64,000 nt of DNA from NCBI GenBank assembly GCA_030430535.1, contig JAUIKY010000004.1, positions 62,001-126,000 of the forward strand, written 5' to 3'. Origin of the DNA: Bacteroidia bacterium. Lineage in GTDB: Bacteria; Bacteroidota; Bacteroidia; Flavobacteriales; Flavobacteriaceae. Positions 55,379-64,000 of the stretch are shown one piece after another (position 1 is the first letter of the stretch; each line of letters starts with the position of its first letter). The notes beneath the pieces were generated by a model, which was given only the letters and a program-made list of their open reading frames with translations, ran no database searches and was not told the origin of the DNA. The translations under genes were made by a program, and so were the position numbers.

Positions 55379-56497
55379 TTAAATAATCGTGGATTGTCCT
55401 AAATGTATATTAGTAAAGTTTAGATTGGTCTCGTCTGGATTATTGATAAAATCTTCAATAAAATCGCCCACTTTCGTGGTGCTTATGTTATCGTATTTGT
55501 TGTTTAAATCGGGGGTGGTGATGTGCAGTTTTAAAGACTTATCTACACCTTCCCTAACCAAAGCAGCTTCTTCGTCCAAACCAAAATGATCAAGCAACAT
55601 CGCTGCCGATAAAATGGAAGCGATGGGATTGGCAATGCCTTTATTGGCCGCTTTAGTGTAAGCCCCGTGGATGGGTTCGAACATAACGTGCTCATCGCCA
55701 ATAGAAGCCGAAGCCAATAGGCCAATAGACCCCACGATAACGCTGGCTTCTTCCGAAAGGATATCACCAAACATATTTTCGGTTAAAATCACATCAAATT
55801 GCCGAGGGCGGATAATCAATTCCATTGCGGCATTGTCAATATAAAGATAGTTGACTTTTACATCGGGGTACTGCGGTGCAATTTCAAGAACCACGCGGCG
55901 CCATAGTCTAGAGCTTTCCAAAACATTGGCTTTATCGACCAAAGCTAATTTGCGCTTTCTAGATTGTGCCGCTTTAAAGGCTTGATGAGCAATGCGCTCA
56001 ATTTCGTAACGGTGGTATGTGCAAACATCGGACGCGGTGTTGCCATCTTCGCTCAAGCTTCGTTCGCCGAAATAAATTCCACTGGTCAATTCTCTGTAAA
56101 TAAGAATGTTGGTGTCCTTTATTTGGCGCACTTTTAACGACGATTTGTTCAATAAATCATCGTAGGCAATGATGGGGCGGATATTAGTATGTAGATCCAA
56201 TGCTTTTCTGATGCCCAAAAGCCCTTGTTCCGGACGTATTTTGGCATCGGGATCCAAATCGAAAGCCGTTTTTCCGATGGCTCCAAAGAGAACAGCATCA
56301 GCTTTCTTGCAAATATCGATAGTTTCCTGCGGAAGCGCCGTACACGTTTTATCAATGGCACTGGCGCCAACCAAGGCATAATTAAACGTAAATACGTGGT
56401 TAAATTCCATAGCAATAGCCTTCAAAACCTTAACAGCTTGAGCAATTACTTCTGGACCAATGCCATCACCTGGCAAAACGGCAATATTTAACTTCAT
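55379..56497 (-). CDS. leuB: 3-isopropylmalate dehydrogenase
   Basis: 372 residues. Oxidatively decarboxylates 3-isopropylmalate with NAD+. AVLPGDGIGPEVI at the start, LLGIRKALDLHTNIRPI and REL TSGIYFGE-type substrate residues, the ENMFGDILSEEASVIVGSIGLLASAS signature (in pieces) and FEPIHGAY are characteristic. Fifteen bases after leuA on the same strand. The isomerase genes leuC and leuD are not in the window. Confidence 0.95.
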   Translation of the reverse strand: MKLNIAVLPGDGIGPEVIAQAVKVLKAIAMEFNHVFTFNYALVGASAIDKTCTALPQETIDICKKADAVLFGAIGKTAFDLDPDAKIRPEQGLLGIRKALDLHTNIRPIIAYDDLLNKSSLKVRQIKDTNILIYRELTSGIYFGERSLSEDGNTASDVCTYHRYEIERIAHQAFKAAQSRKRKLALVDKANVLESSRLWRRVVLEIAPQYPDVKVNYLYIDNAAMELIIRPRQFDVILTENMFGDILSEEASVIVGSIGLLASASIGDEHVMFEPIHGAYTKAANKGIANPIASILSAAMLLDHFGLDEEAALVREGVDKSLKLHITTPDLNNKYDNISTTKVGDFIEDFINNPDETNLNFTNIHLGQSTII

Positions 56498-56512
56498 TTC
56501 GTATTTACTGGG

Positions 56513-57688
56513 TTAAGCAGAAGTGATTTCTTTGTACACTTTGCTATTTTCTATGATATAATGGATGTCGTTGTCGTCAACTTCTTTTTTGGTATCGGCA
56601 AAATCTAAGAAATTAGCATAGATTTCGTCCAATTGAAGTTTGGTCAATTCATATCCAATATTTTTTGCTCTGTAAGCTAAAGCGGCTCTACCACTTCTGG
56701 CGGTCAATACAATGGCCGATTCGGTAACACCTACATCTTTAGGATCGATGATCTCGTAAGTTTCACGATTTTTAATCACGCCATCTTGGTGGATGCCCGA
56801 ACTATGCGCAAAGGCGTTGGCTCCTACAATAGCTTTGTTGGGCTGGGTGTAAATACCCATGTTGTCTGAAACCAATTGGCTAATGCCATAAAGCATTTCA
56901 GATTTTATGTTGGTATCCAAATTCAAATAAGGGTGCTGCCTTAAAATCATCACTACTTCTTCTAAAGCCGTGTTTCCGGCACGCTCGCCAATACCGTTTA
57001 TGGTGCACTCAATTTGTCGGGCACCATTAATTACTCCTTCAATAGAGTTGGCGGTGGCCAAACCTAAATCGTTGTGGCAGTGGCAAGATAAAATGGCTTT
57101 ATCAATACCCTTAACGTTTTCTTTCAAATATTTTATTTTCGCACCATACTCGCTAGGTAAGCAATATCCTGTGGTGTCAGGAATGTTCAATACGGTTGCC
57201 CCTGCTTTAATTACAGCTTCGCAAACTTGTGCTAAATAATCGTTATCGGTTCTACCGGCATCTTCAGCATAAAATTCAACATCTTCCACAAAAGTTTTAG
57301 CATAGCTCACTGCTTTTACAGCACGCTCAATAATAGCTTCTCTGTTAGATCTAAATTTGTGTTTTATATGGGAGTCCGAAGTGCCAATCCCTGTATGGAT
57401 TCTTGGGGTCTTAGCATATTTTAAAGCTTCGGCAGCAACTTTTATATCGTTTTCTACTGAACGCGTTAAGCCGCAAACGGTAGCGTTTTTTACAATTTTT
57501 GAAATAGCTTCCACCGATTTAAAATCACCAGGGCTAGATACTGGAAAACCAGCTTCGATAATATCAACCCCCAATTTATCTAGCTGCTCGGCTATGATTA
57601 ATTTTTGGTCGGTATTAAGCTTGCATCCAGGGACTTGCTCGCCATCTCTTAACGTTGTGTCAAAAATTTGTACTTTGTTATCAGACAT
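56513..57688 (-). CDS. leuA: 2-isopropylmalate synthase, short form
   Basis: 391 residues. Condenses acetyl-CoA and 2-oxoisovalerate. [17 protein letters not shown] at the N-terminus and [16 protein letters not shown] metal ligands are clear; [17 protein letters not shown] follows. It stops where the C-terminal leucine-binding regulatory domain of the ~510-residue enzymes would begin, so allosteric leucine inhibition is probably absent or different. A related Claisen-condensing enzyme (e.g. homocitrate or citramalate type) is less likely with leuB downstream. Confidence 0.9.
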   Translation of the reverse strand: MSDNKVQIFDTTLRDGEQVPGCKLNTDQKLIIAEQLDKLGVDIIEAGFPVSSPGDFKSVEAISKIVKNATVCGLTRSVENDIKVAAEALKYAKTPRIHTGIGTSDSHIKHKFRSNREAIIERAVKAVSYAKTFVEDVEFYAEDAGRTDNDYLAQVCEAVIKAGATVLNIPDTTGYCLPSEYGAKIKYLKENVKGIDKAILSCHCHNDLGLATANSIEGVINGARQIECTINGIGERAGNTALEEVVMILRQHPYLNLDTNIKSEMLYGISQLVSDNMGIYTQPNKAIVGANAFAHSSGIHQDGVIKNRETYEIIDPKDVGVTESAIVLTARSGRAALAYRAKNIGYELTKLQLDEIYANFLDFADTKKEVDDNDIHYIIENSKVYKEITSA

Positions 57689-57837
57689 TTAATTAAAATA
57701 TATTTTCTTTTTGTTCTACGAATGTATATTTTGGTTTCTAAAATACAGAATCCAACAAATTGTTTTTACGATGTTTAAGCGTGTTGATGTTTAGTTAAAT
57801 ATCTGAAAAACAATATTTTAACCTGTTTATTGTAACT

Positions 57838-59391
57838 ATGACAAAAGAGCAAAAAGATAATTTGTTTGTTTTGGTGAAATCCCTTTCTAAGTCTGAAAAA
57901 AGGCAATTTAAGCTTTATGTGGGACGATTGGGAGTGAATGAAGATTCGAAATTCTTGATGCTTTTTAACATTCTCGATAAGCTTTCAGTGTATGACGAAG
58001 CCGCCATTCTCAAAAAAGGCATTGTAAAAAAGCAACAATTATCTAACCTAAAAGCGCATTTGTACAAACAGATATTGATTAGTTTGCGGCTAAACCCTTC
58101 GCATCAAAATGTGAGGATCCAGATTCGAGAGCAGTTGGATTTTGCTACCATTCTTTATCACAAAGGGCTTTACAAGCAAAGCCTGAAAATTCTCGATAAA
58201 GCTAAAAATTTGGCCATTTCGCATGAAGAAAAAAATGCGGCCTACGAAATTGTGGAGTTGGAAAAAGTAATTGAGTCGCAATACATTACCCGAAGTTTGA
58301 GCAACCGTGCCGATGAGCTTTCCATTCAAGCTAAAGAATTGAGTCAGCAAAATGTACTGGCCAGTAAACTGTCTAATTTATCGTTGCAATTGTACGGGTT
58401 GTTTTTAAAAACGGGTTACATAAAAAATGACGAGGAGCACCAAATAGTTACCAAATATTTTAATGACCGTTTACCAAAATACGATATCAATAAACTAGGC
58501 TTTCGGGAAAAACTATGGCTCTACAAATCGTACTTGTGGTACAGTTTTTTAACGGTAGATTTTTTGTCGTGCTATAAATACGCTTCAAAATGGGTTGATT
58601 TGTTTTATGAAAACAAAGACATGATTGTGCTTAACCCAGTTTTCTTTTTACGCGGGAATCATTATTTGTTGGAAGCCTTGTTCTATTTGCAGCAGTACGA
58701 AAAGTTCAAGACGGCACTCCATCGTTTGGAAGACATTACCCAAGAAAAATGGTTTCCGTTGGACGATAACAACGAAAGTTTGGCCTTTTTGTATGTTTAC
58801 AACAATAAGTTCAATTTGCATTTTATGGAAGGCTCTTTTAAAGAGGGCTTGCCGTTAATAGAAGAGGTTTTAGAGCGGTTAAAAAATTACCAAAATCGCA
58901 TAGACGAACATCATATAATGGTGTTTTACTACAAAATAGCCAGTATGTATTTTGGTGCTGGGGAAAACAAAAAATGCATCCAGTTTCTTGATAAAATTAT
59001 AAGTAATAAGTCGCTGCAAATGCGCGAAGACTTGTTGTGTTTTTCGCGTATTTTGAATTTAGTGGCACATTACGAAGCCGGTCTCGATTATAACTTGGAT
59101 GCCTTGATTAGAAGCACTTATAAGTTTTTAATCAAGATGGAAGATCTGTATGAGGTGCAGAAGGAGTTTATCAAATTTTTGCGTGGTTTGGGCGATATCT
59201 ATCCACATGAAGTAAAAAACGAATTTATCAAATTGCATAAAAAATTAAAGGAATTTGAGGACGACCCTTACCAAAGTAGGGCGTTTTTATATTTGGATAT
59301 CATTTCGTGGTTGGAGTCTAAAATCCAGAACAGGCCCATAGGTTTGGTTATAAGAAATAAGTTTCACGAAAGACGGCACGAGAAGCAATAA
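57838..59391 (+). CDS. Conserved uncharacterised helical-repeat protein
   Basis: 517 residues, no signal peptide or membrane segment. The sequence is almost wholly amphipathic helix with TPR-like spacing (for example FATILYHKGLYKQSLKILDKAKNLAI, about residues 100-125, and repeats through about 400). The first 80 residues (LVKSLSKSEKRQFKLYVGRL) look like a separate helical cap. I recognise no catalytic motif. Divergent from leuA across 149 bases and followed by the SAM-I riboswitch. A scaffold or regulatory role is possible but is inference. Confidence 0.7.
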   Translation: MTKEQKDNLFVLVKSLSKSEKRQFKLYVGRLGVNEDSKFLMLFNILDKLSVYDEAAILKKGIVKKQQLSNLKAHLYKQILISLRLNPSHQNVRIQIREQLDFATILYHKGLYKQSLKILDKAKNLAISHEEKNAAYEIVELEKVIESQYITRSLSNRADELSIQAKELSQQNVLASKLSNLSLQLYGLFLKTGYIKNDEEHQIVTKYFNDRLPKYDINKLGFREKLWLYKSYLWYSFLTVDFLSCYKYASKWVDLFYENKDMIVLNPVFFLRGNHYLLEALFYLQQYEKFKTALHRLEDITQEKWFPLDDNNESLAFLYVYNNKFNLHFMEGSFKEGLPLIEEVLERLKNYQNRIDEHHIMVFYYKIASMYFGAGENKKCIQFLDKIISNKSLQMREDLLCFSRILNLVAHYEAGLDYNLDALIRSTYKFLIKMEDLYEVQKEFIKFLRGLGDIYPHEVKNEFIKLHKKLKEFEDDPYQSRAFLYLDIISWLESKIQNRPIGLVIRNKFHERRHEKQ

Positions 59392-59423
59392 TCGAGTGAT
59401 AAACAAAATTTCCTCCTAAAAAA

Positions 59424-59456
59424 TTTGGATATTAACTTTTTCTGAACGAATATTTG
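59424..59456 (+). promoter_or_regulatory. Predicted promoter of the metY transcript
   Basis: TTTG (59424-59427), 21 bases, then AATATTTG (59449-59456), the same -7 variant as the ilv promoter. Transcription would start near 59463, about 24 bases before the SAM-I aptamer. Confidence 0.55.
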
Positions 59457-59486
59457 CATTCGTAAAGTTCAAACACTTATTGAGAT

Positions 59487-59596
59487 GTTATCAAGAAAGG
59501 CGGAGGGATTAGACCCAATGAAGCCTTAGCAACCCTTTATCTGTAAAGAAGGTGCTACATTCTACCCCGTAGTTTAGTACGATTGGATAGATAACC
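59487..59596 (+). ncRNA. SAM-I (S-box) riboswitch
   Basis: The outer stem GTTATC (59487-59492) pairs with GATAAC (59590-59595). Inside are the hallmark AAGAAAGGCGGAGGGATTAG, ACCCAATGAAGCC, TTAGCAACC and AAGGTGCTACATTCTACCCC blocks in the correct order (kink-turn, P2, J3/4 and P4). It lies 119 bases upstream of the metY start, so S-adenosylmethionine should turn off metY and the cotranscribed metX-thrA fusion. Confidence 0.93.
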
Positions 59597-59715
59597 AAAC
59601 AGAATTACTTCAAGTAGTTTTATAATTTCTTCATAACATTTTTCTAATAGGGGTACACTTGTTTTAAGTGCATTAACTTTGTATTATTTTTGTTGAATAA
59701 GAAAAAAATAGAAAA

Positions 59716-60990
59716 ATGAGTAATCAAAAATTAGCAACAAACGCTTTACATGCTGGGCATGACGTAACAACCAATGGAGGAACAAGGGCTGTTCCTATTT
59801 ACCAAACAACATCTTATGTGTTCAACAACACAGACCATGCAGCCAATTTATTTTCATTACAGGAATTAGGGTTTATTTATACCCGTTTAAATAACCCCAC
59901 CAATCAAATCTTGCAAGAACGTTTGGCAGCTGTTGAAGGCGGTATTGGCGCTGTGGTGTTCGCTTCTGGAACCTCCGCAATTTCTACTGGTTTGCTTACT
60001 TTGTTAAAAGCTGGTGACCATATTGTAGCATCAAGCAGTTTGTATGGCGGAACTTATAACTTGTTGAATGTAACTTTGCCAAGGTTAGGCATTACTACAA
60101 CCTTTGTAGATGCCGATAATCCAGATAACTTTGCAGAGGCCGTTCAAGATAATACCAGAGCATTTTTTGTGGAGTCTTTAGGTAACCCCAAGCTGGATGT
60201 GTTGGATTTAAAGTCTATTTCGGTACATGCTAAAGCGGCTGGCGTGCCTTTTATTGTAGATAACACTGTAGCGACTCCAGCTTTGCTTAACCCAATACAG
60301 CACGGAGCGAATATAGTAATACATTCGTTAACAAAATACATTGGAGGGCAAGGAACCTCTTTAGGAGGTGCTATTATTGATGCCGGTACTTTTGATTGGA
60401 CTAATGGAAAATTTCCGGAGTTTACAGAACCATCAGCAGGATACCATGGTTTGGTGTATAGCGAAGCACTTGGTGCAGCAGCCTACACTTTTAAATTGAT
60501 TTTAGAAGGTTTGAGGGATTTAGGTGGCGCTTTGAGCCCAACCAATGCCTTCAATATAATTCAAGGCTTGGAAACTTTGTCAGTCCGTATAAAACAACAT
60601 AGTGAGAACGCACTTGAAATAGCCAAATGGCTGGAAGAACAACCAGAAGTGGCATGGGTTAATTATCCAGGTTTGGAAAGTAGTAAGTATAAAGAATTAG
60701 CTGATAAGTATTTGCCAAAAGGGCAAAGTGGCATAGTTACGTTTGGTGCTAAAGGCGGGTTCGATGCGGCAAAAGCTATATCTGATAATACTAAGTTGTT
60801 CTCACTATTGGCCAATATAGGAGATACCAAATCGTTAATTATTCATCCAGCAAGTACCACTCACCAGCAGTTAACAGAAGAGCAGCAAGCATCAGCAGGT
60901 GTTTCTGGCGATTTAATTAGACTGTCGGTAGGAATTGAGGATGTGGAAGATTTAAAAGCTGATTTAAAAGCAGCGTTCAGAAAAATATAA
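59716..60990 (+). CDS. metY: O-acetylhomoserine sulfhydrylase (aminocarboxypropyltransferase)
   Basis: 424 residues, Cys/Met metabolism PLP enzyme family. Adds sulfide or methanethiol to O-acetylhomoserine to give homocysteine or methionine. PLP Lys207 is in VIHSLTKYIGGQGTSLGG; RLNNPTNQILQERLAAVEGG and HPASTTHQQL are family marks, and the ~425 length separates metY from the ~390-residue cystathionine enzymes. SAM-I control and the downstream metX domain support the role. A 66-base gap without a terminator leads to the fusion gene. Confidence 0.93.
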   Translation: MSNQKLATNALHAGHDVTTNGGTRAVPIYQTTSYVFNNTDHAANLFSLQELGFIYTRLNNPTNQILQERLAAVEGGIGAVVFASGTSAISTGLLTLLKAGDHIVASSSLYGGTYNLLNVTLPRLGITTTFVDADNPDNFAEAVQDNTRAFFVESLGNPKLDVLDLKSISVHAKAAGVPFIVDNTVATPALLNPIQHGANIVIHSLTKYIGGQGTSLGGAIIDAGTFDWTNGKFPEFTEPSAGYHGLVYSEALGAAAYTFKLILEGLRDLGGALSPTNAFNIIQGLETLSVRIKQHSENALEIAKWLEEQPEVAWVNYPGLESSKYKELADKYLPKGQSGIVTFGAKGGFDAAKAISDNTKLFSLLANIGDTKSLIIHPASTTHQQLTEEQQASAGVSGDLIRLSVGIEDVEDLKADLKAAFRKI

Positions 60991-61056
60991 TCGTAGACTA
61001 ATGAGATATTCCGTTGATTATTACCAATTAACAGAATCTTTTAAACCAACAACACA

Positions 61057-64000
61057 TTGAAGCACCCGTTGCAACATATTAATATTAAAAATTACACCAC
61101 CGAAAGTGGTGTGCTGGTTTCAGAACTCAAGTTGAGCTACCAAGTGTTTGGGAAAAAACTTGGTGAAGCCCCTGTTATTCTTGTAAATCATGCCTTGACC
61201 GGAAACAGTAATGTGGCAGGAGATGATGGCTGGTGGAAAGATTTAATAGGCGAGAATAAAGTAATCGATACGAATTTGTACACCATTTTGGCGTTCAATA
61301 TTCCTGGAAACGGTTACGATGGTTTCGTGATTAAAAATTATAAAGATTTTGTGGCCCGTGATGTAGCTAACATCTTTTTGCTTGGGCTGGAACAGTTGAA
61401 GGTTGAAAAGGTATTCGCAACTATTGGTGGTTCGCTAGGTGGCGGTATTGCTTGGGAAATGGCTGTGAACAAGCCCGATTTTACCGAGCATTTAATTACC
61501 GTGGCGACCGATTGGAAAGCCACCGATTGGCTCATTGCCAATTGCCAAATTCAGGAGCAATTTCTGTTGAATTCCAAAAACCCGGTACACGATGCCCGAA
61601 TGCATGCCATGTTGTGTTACCGCACGCCCGAATCGTTTAAGGAACGTTTCAAACGCTCTAAAAATGAAGATTTAGAAATTTTTAATGTGGAAAGTTGGTT
61701 GCTTCATCACGGGAAAAAATTGCAGGAACGGTTTCAGCTTTCGGCCTATAAATTGATGAACCAATTGCTGAAAACCATCGATGTCACCAAAGGCAGGGCA
61801 AACGATTTTAATGTGTTGGATAACATCAAAGCCAATATCCATATTGTTGGGGTAGATTCCGATTTGTTTTTTACCGCTGAAGAAAACCGCGAAACCCACA
61901 AACAATTGGCGCTAACGCACCCTAATGTCACTTATAATGAAATACATTCGGTGCACGGGCACGATGCGTTTTTAATGGAGTACGAGCAGCTTGAAAAAAT
62001 TATTGAAGGCATTTTTGTGCCAGATTCTAAAAGAAAAAGAATGAAAGTATTGAAGTTTGGAGGAAAATCGTTGGCCAACGGTAAAGGTTTGGAAACGGTA
62101 CTTTCCATCATAAAAAATAAAGTAGAGGCAAATGAACGCTTGGCGGTAGTAGTTTCGGCTAGAGGCTCGGCCACCGACGATTTGGAGGCCATTTTAAATA
62201 AGGCTTTAAAGGGAAAACCCTATCAAGAGGAATTGGAAGCTTTTAAGGCATACCAAACTGCACCATCAAAAACCATCGATTTTTCGGAAGAGTTTTCGGT
62301 GCTCGATAAATTGTTTGAGGGCGTGAGTTTGTTGCGCGATTATAGCAAAAAAACTAAGGACAATATTTTAGCCCAGGGCGAATTGTTGTCGGTAAAGCTC
62401 ATTACCAATTTATTGAATGAGCGCGGCATCAAAGCCAAAGCGACCGATGCCCGCGAATTGATAAAAACCGATGAGGCCTTTGGTAATGCGCAACCGCTTT
62501 CAAAATTATCAAAAGAAAATACCGAAAAGTATTTTAAAGCCAATAAAGATGTGGTAAACGTGGTAACAGGTTTTATCGCGTCCAACTTAAAGAATGAAAC
62601 CACTACGCTTGGTCGAAACGGCAGTAATTACACGGCTTCATTGTTGGCAAACTTTTTAGACGCCGAAGAATTGCAGAATTATACTCACGTAAACGGTATT
62701 TATACGGCCGATCCCGGTTTAGTGGCCGATGCCCAGAAGATAAGGGAGCTATCGTACAGTGAAGCTAACGAATTGGCTAATTTCGGTACTTCGGTGTTGC
62801 ACGCGAAAACCATTATTCCTTTGGTTGAAAAGAATATCAACCTTCGTATTTTAAATACCTTTAATCCAGACGATGAAGGGACTTTGATTACCGCAAAACC
62901 GAGCACGAAGGAAGTGACTTCTTTGTCCGTTCTGGATAATGTAGCATTGCTGAATTTAGAAGGTCGTGGATTGCTCGGTAAAATTGGTGTCGATGCCCGG
63001 ATTTTTGGGGCGTTAAGCAACCACGGTATTAGCGTGAGCATTGTGTCGCAAGGTTCTTCGGAACGCGGTATTGGTTTGATTATTGATGCCGATCAAGCCA
63101 CTCAAGCGGTGATTGCTTTGGAGCGTGAGTTTGAAAGCGATTTCTATTCGCAAGATGTTAATAAAATTGATGTGGTGGACGATGTATCGGTGATTTCCAT
63201 TGTGGGGATTGAGCTCAGTTCGTTCCACAAACCTTTCAATGCCTTGATAAAAAACCAAATTACGCCGTTGCTTTTCAATAATACGGTAACCGGTAAAAAT
63301 GTGAGTTTGGTGGTGAAAAAAGCCCAATTGCACAAGGCGGTTAATGTGATTCACGGTGAAGTATTCGGCATTTCAAAAAAGATAAACATTGCCATTTTTG
63401 GTCATGGTGGTGTTGGCGGCGCGTTGATCAATCAGATTTTAAAATCGAAAGCCGATATCGAAAACCGTAAAGGTATCAACCTAAATGTGTTTGCCATTGC
63501 CAATTCGAAGCAGGTGCTTTTAAACCGAAACGGTGCTACAAAAACTTGGAAAGCCGATATTGCAAAAGTAGATAGTAATTTTTCCGTTGAAGACATTATC
63601 ACCTTTGCGAAAAACCATCATTTGGAAAACCTCATTGCGGTGGATAATACGGCGAGTTCAGAATTTTATAAAAACTATGTGCCGTTGATTGAGGCTGGTT
63701 TCGATTTGGTGTCTTCAAATAAAATTGCCAATACCATTTCGCACGATTTTTACAGAGATTTACGTCTTCAGTTAAAAGAGCACAATAAGCAATATTTGTA
63801 TGAAACCACGGTTGGTGCTGGTTTACCGTTGATTGATACCATTAAGCTGTTGCACGAATCGGGAGAGAACATTACGCGAATCCGTGGGGTGTTTTCAGGT
63901 ACGCTGAGCTATTTGTTCAATAATTTTTCGGTTCAGGACAAACCGTTTAGCGAAATCATTCAGGAAACCATTGATAAAGGATTTACTGAGCCCGACCCTC
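61057..64000 (+). CDS. Trifunctional fusion: homoserine O-acetyltransferase, aspartokinase, homoserine dehydrogenase (partial)
   Basis: 981 codons are open from TTG 61057 to the window edge; an in-frame stop at 61042-61044 and lack of an early ATG leave TTG (or another nearby TTG) as start. Residues 1-328: MetX-type alpha/beta hydrolase with the nucleophile in GGSLGGG (Ser126), Asp269 and GHDAFL (His302). Residues 329-770: aspartokinase, KFGGKS at 333-338, TLGRNGSNYTAS and ACT-like repeats near 620-760. From about 776: homoserine dehydrogenase, IFGHGGVGGAL (781-791), ETTVGAGLPLIDTI and RGVFSGTLSYLFN. ATG 62041 is in frame with no stop between domains, so it is one polypeptide unless it restarts there. 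All three activities make O-acetylhomoserine for metY. Confidence 0.88.
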   Translation, partial: MKHPLQHINIKNYTTESGVLVSELKLSYQVFGKKLGEAPVILVNHALTGNSNVAGDDGWWKDLIGENKVIDTNLYTILAFNIPGNGYDGFVIKNYKDFVARDVANIFLLGLEQLKVEKVFATIGGSLGGGIAWEMAVNKPDFTEHLITVATDWKATDWLIANCQIQEQFLLNSKNPVHDARMHAMLCYRTPESFKERFKRSKNEDLEIFNVESWLLHHGKKLQERFQLSAYKLMNQLLKTIDVTKGRANDFNVLDNIKANIHIVGVDSDLFFTAEENRETHKQLALTHPNVTYNEIHSVHGHDAFLMEYEQLEKIIEGIFVPDSKRKRMKVLKFGGKSLANGKGLETVLSIIKNKVEANERLAVVVSARGSATDDLEAILNKALKGKPYQEELEAFKAYQTAPSKTIDFSEEFSVLDKLFEGVSLLRDYSKKTKDNILAQGELLSVKLITNLLNERGIKAKATDARELIKTDEAFGNAQPLSKLSKENTEKYFKANKDVVNVVTGFIASNLKNETTTLGRNGSNYTASLLANFLDAEELQNYTHVNGIYTADPGLVADAQKIRELSYSEANELANFGTSVLHAKTIIPLVEKNINLRILNTFNPDDEGTLITAKPSTKEVTSLSVLDNVALLNLEGRGLLGKIGVDARIFGALSNHGISVSIVSQGSSERGIGLIIDADQATQAVIALEREFESDFYSQDVNKIDVVDDVSVISIVGIELSSFHKPFNALIKNQITPLLFNNTVTGKNVSLVVKKAQLHKAVNVIHGEVFGISKKINIAIFGHGGVGGALINQILKSKADIENRKGINLNVFAIANSKQVLLNRNGATKTWKADIAKVDSNFSVEDIITFAKNHHLENLIAVDNTASSEFYKNYVPLIEAGFDLVSSNKIANTISHDFYRDLRLQLKEHNKQYLYETTVGAGLPLIDTIKLLHESGENITRIRGVFSGTLSYLFNNFSVQDKPFSEIIQETIDKGFTEPDP

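Overview
The window looks like chromosomal DNA of a marine-type Flavobacteriaceae (Bacteroidota). Reasons visible in the sequence: a type IX secretion C-terminal tail on the 1130-residue protein, many short lipoprotein signals, promoters of the TTG-N19..23-TAnnTTTG kind, DUF5686, DUF1080 and PF12674-type proteins, short-form LeuA, and many dispersed flavobacterial intergenic repeats. The genes seen are mostly amino-acid biosynthesis and housekeeping; no phage, transposase, CRISPR array, rRNA or tRNA was recognised.

Layout. 1-9 kb (minus strand): thyA (cut by the window edge), a large secreted putative zinc peptidase, a NupC-type nucleoside transporter, a bifunctional-nuclease-family protein, and etfA/etfB. 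9-13 kb (plus): pdhB and a DUF5686 outer-membrane protein. 12.8-17 kb (minus): small AT-rich accessory genes, a cupin/AraC pair and two related palindromic repeat elements. 17-18.6 kb (minus): metK behind a SAM-II-like riboswitch. 18.8-26.4 kb (plus): a complete ilvD-ilvB-ilvN-ilvC operon plus ilvA, preceded by a leader peptide and attenuator. 26.5-28.7 kb: gapN and an azurin. 28.7-37.4 kb: two divergent operons (DUF1080, gluconate-dehydrogenase subunit 3 and GMC oxidoreductase; then TIM barrel, MFS, Gfo/Idh, TIM barrel, DUF1080) that look like a 3-keto-glycoside catabolic locus, with a perfect 36-bp palindrome between them. 37.4-47.8 kb: a ten-gene arginine/proline operon with a candidate leader peptide. 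48-52.5 kb: polyphosphate glucokinase, a GH3 beta-glucosidase and another DUF1080 protein. 52.5-55.3 kb: about seven copies of a ~160-bp repeat around a GIY-YIG nuclease gene, a CPCC-domain gene and a gene broken by an in-frame TGA. 55.3-57.7 kb (minus): leuB and leuA. 57.8-64 kb: an uncharacterised conserved protein, then a SAM-I riboswitch controlling metY and a three-domain MetX-aspartokinase-homoserine dehydrogenase fusion cut by the right edge.

How the genes work together. The window holds most of branched-chain, arginine, proline and aspartate-family (methionine/threonine) synthesis, each with a different visible RNA control: ribosome-coupled attenuation for ilv, a possible leader peptide for arg, SAM-I for metY/metX-thrA and a SAM-II-like element for metK. 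The sugar loci would oxidise, cleave and import glycosides, with the GH3 enzyme and glucokinase nearby.

The most interesting items are the SAM-II-like element with an inserted hairpin, the textbook ilv attenuator, the candidate arg leader, the trifunctional MetX-ThrA fusion, the 36-bp palindrome, the GNAT gene heading the arg operon, and the repeat array around the GIY-YIG gene. All assignments were made by reading the sequence; no database search was run.
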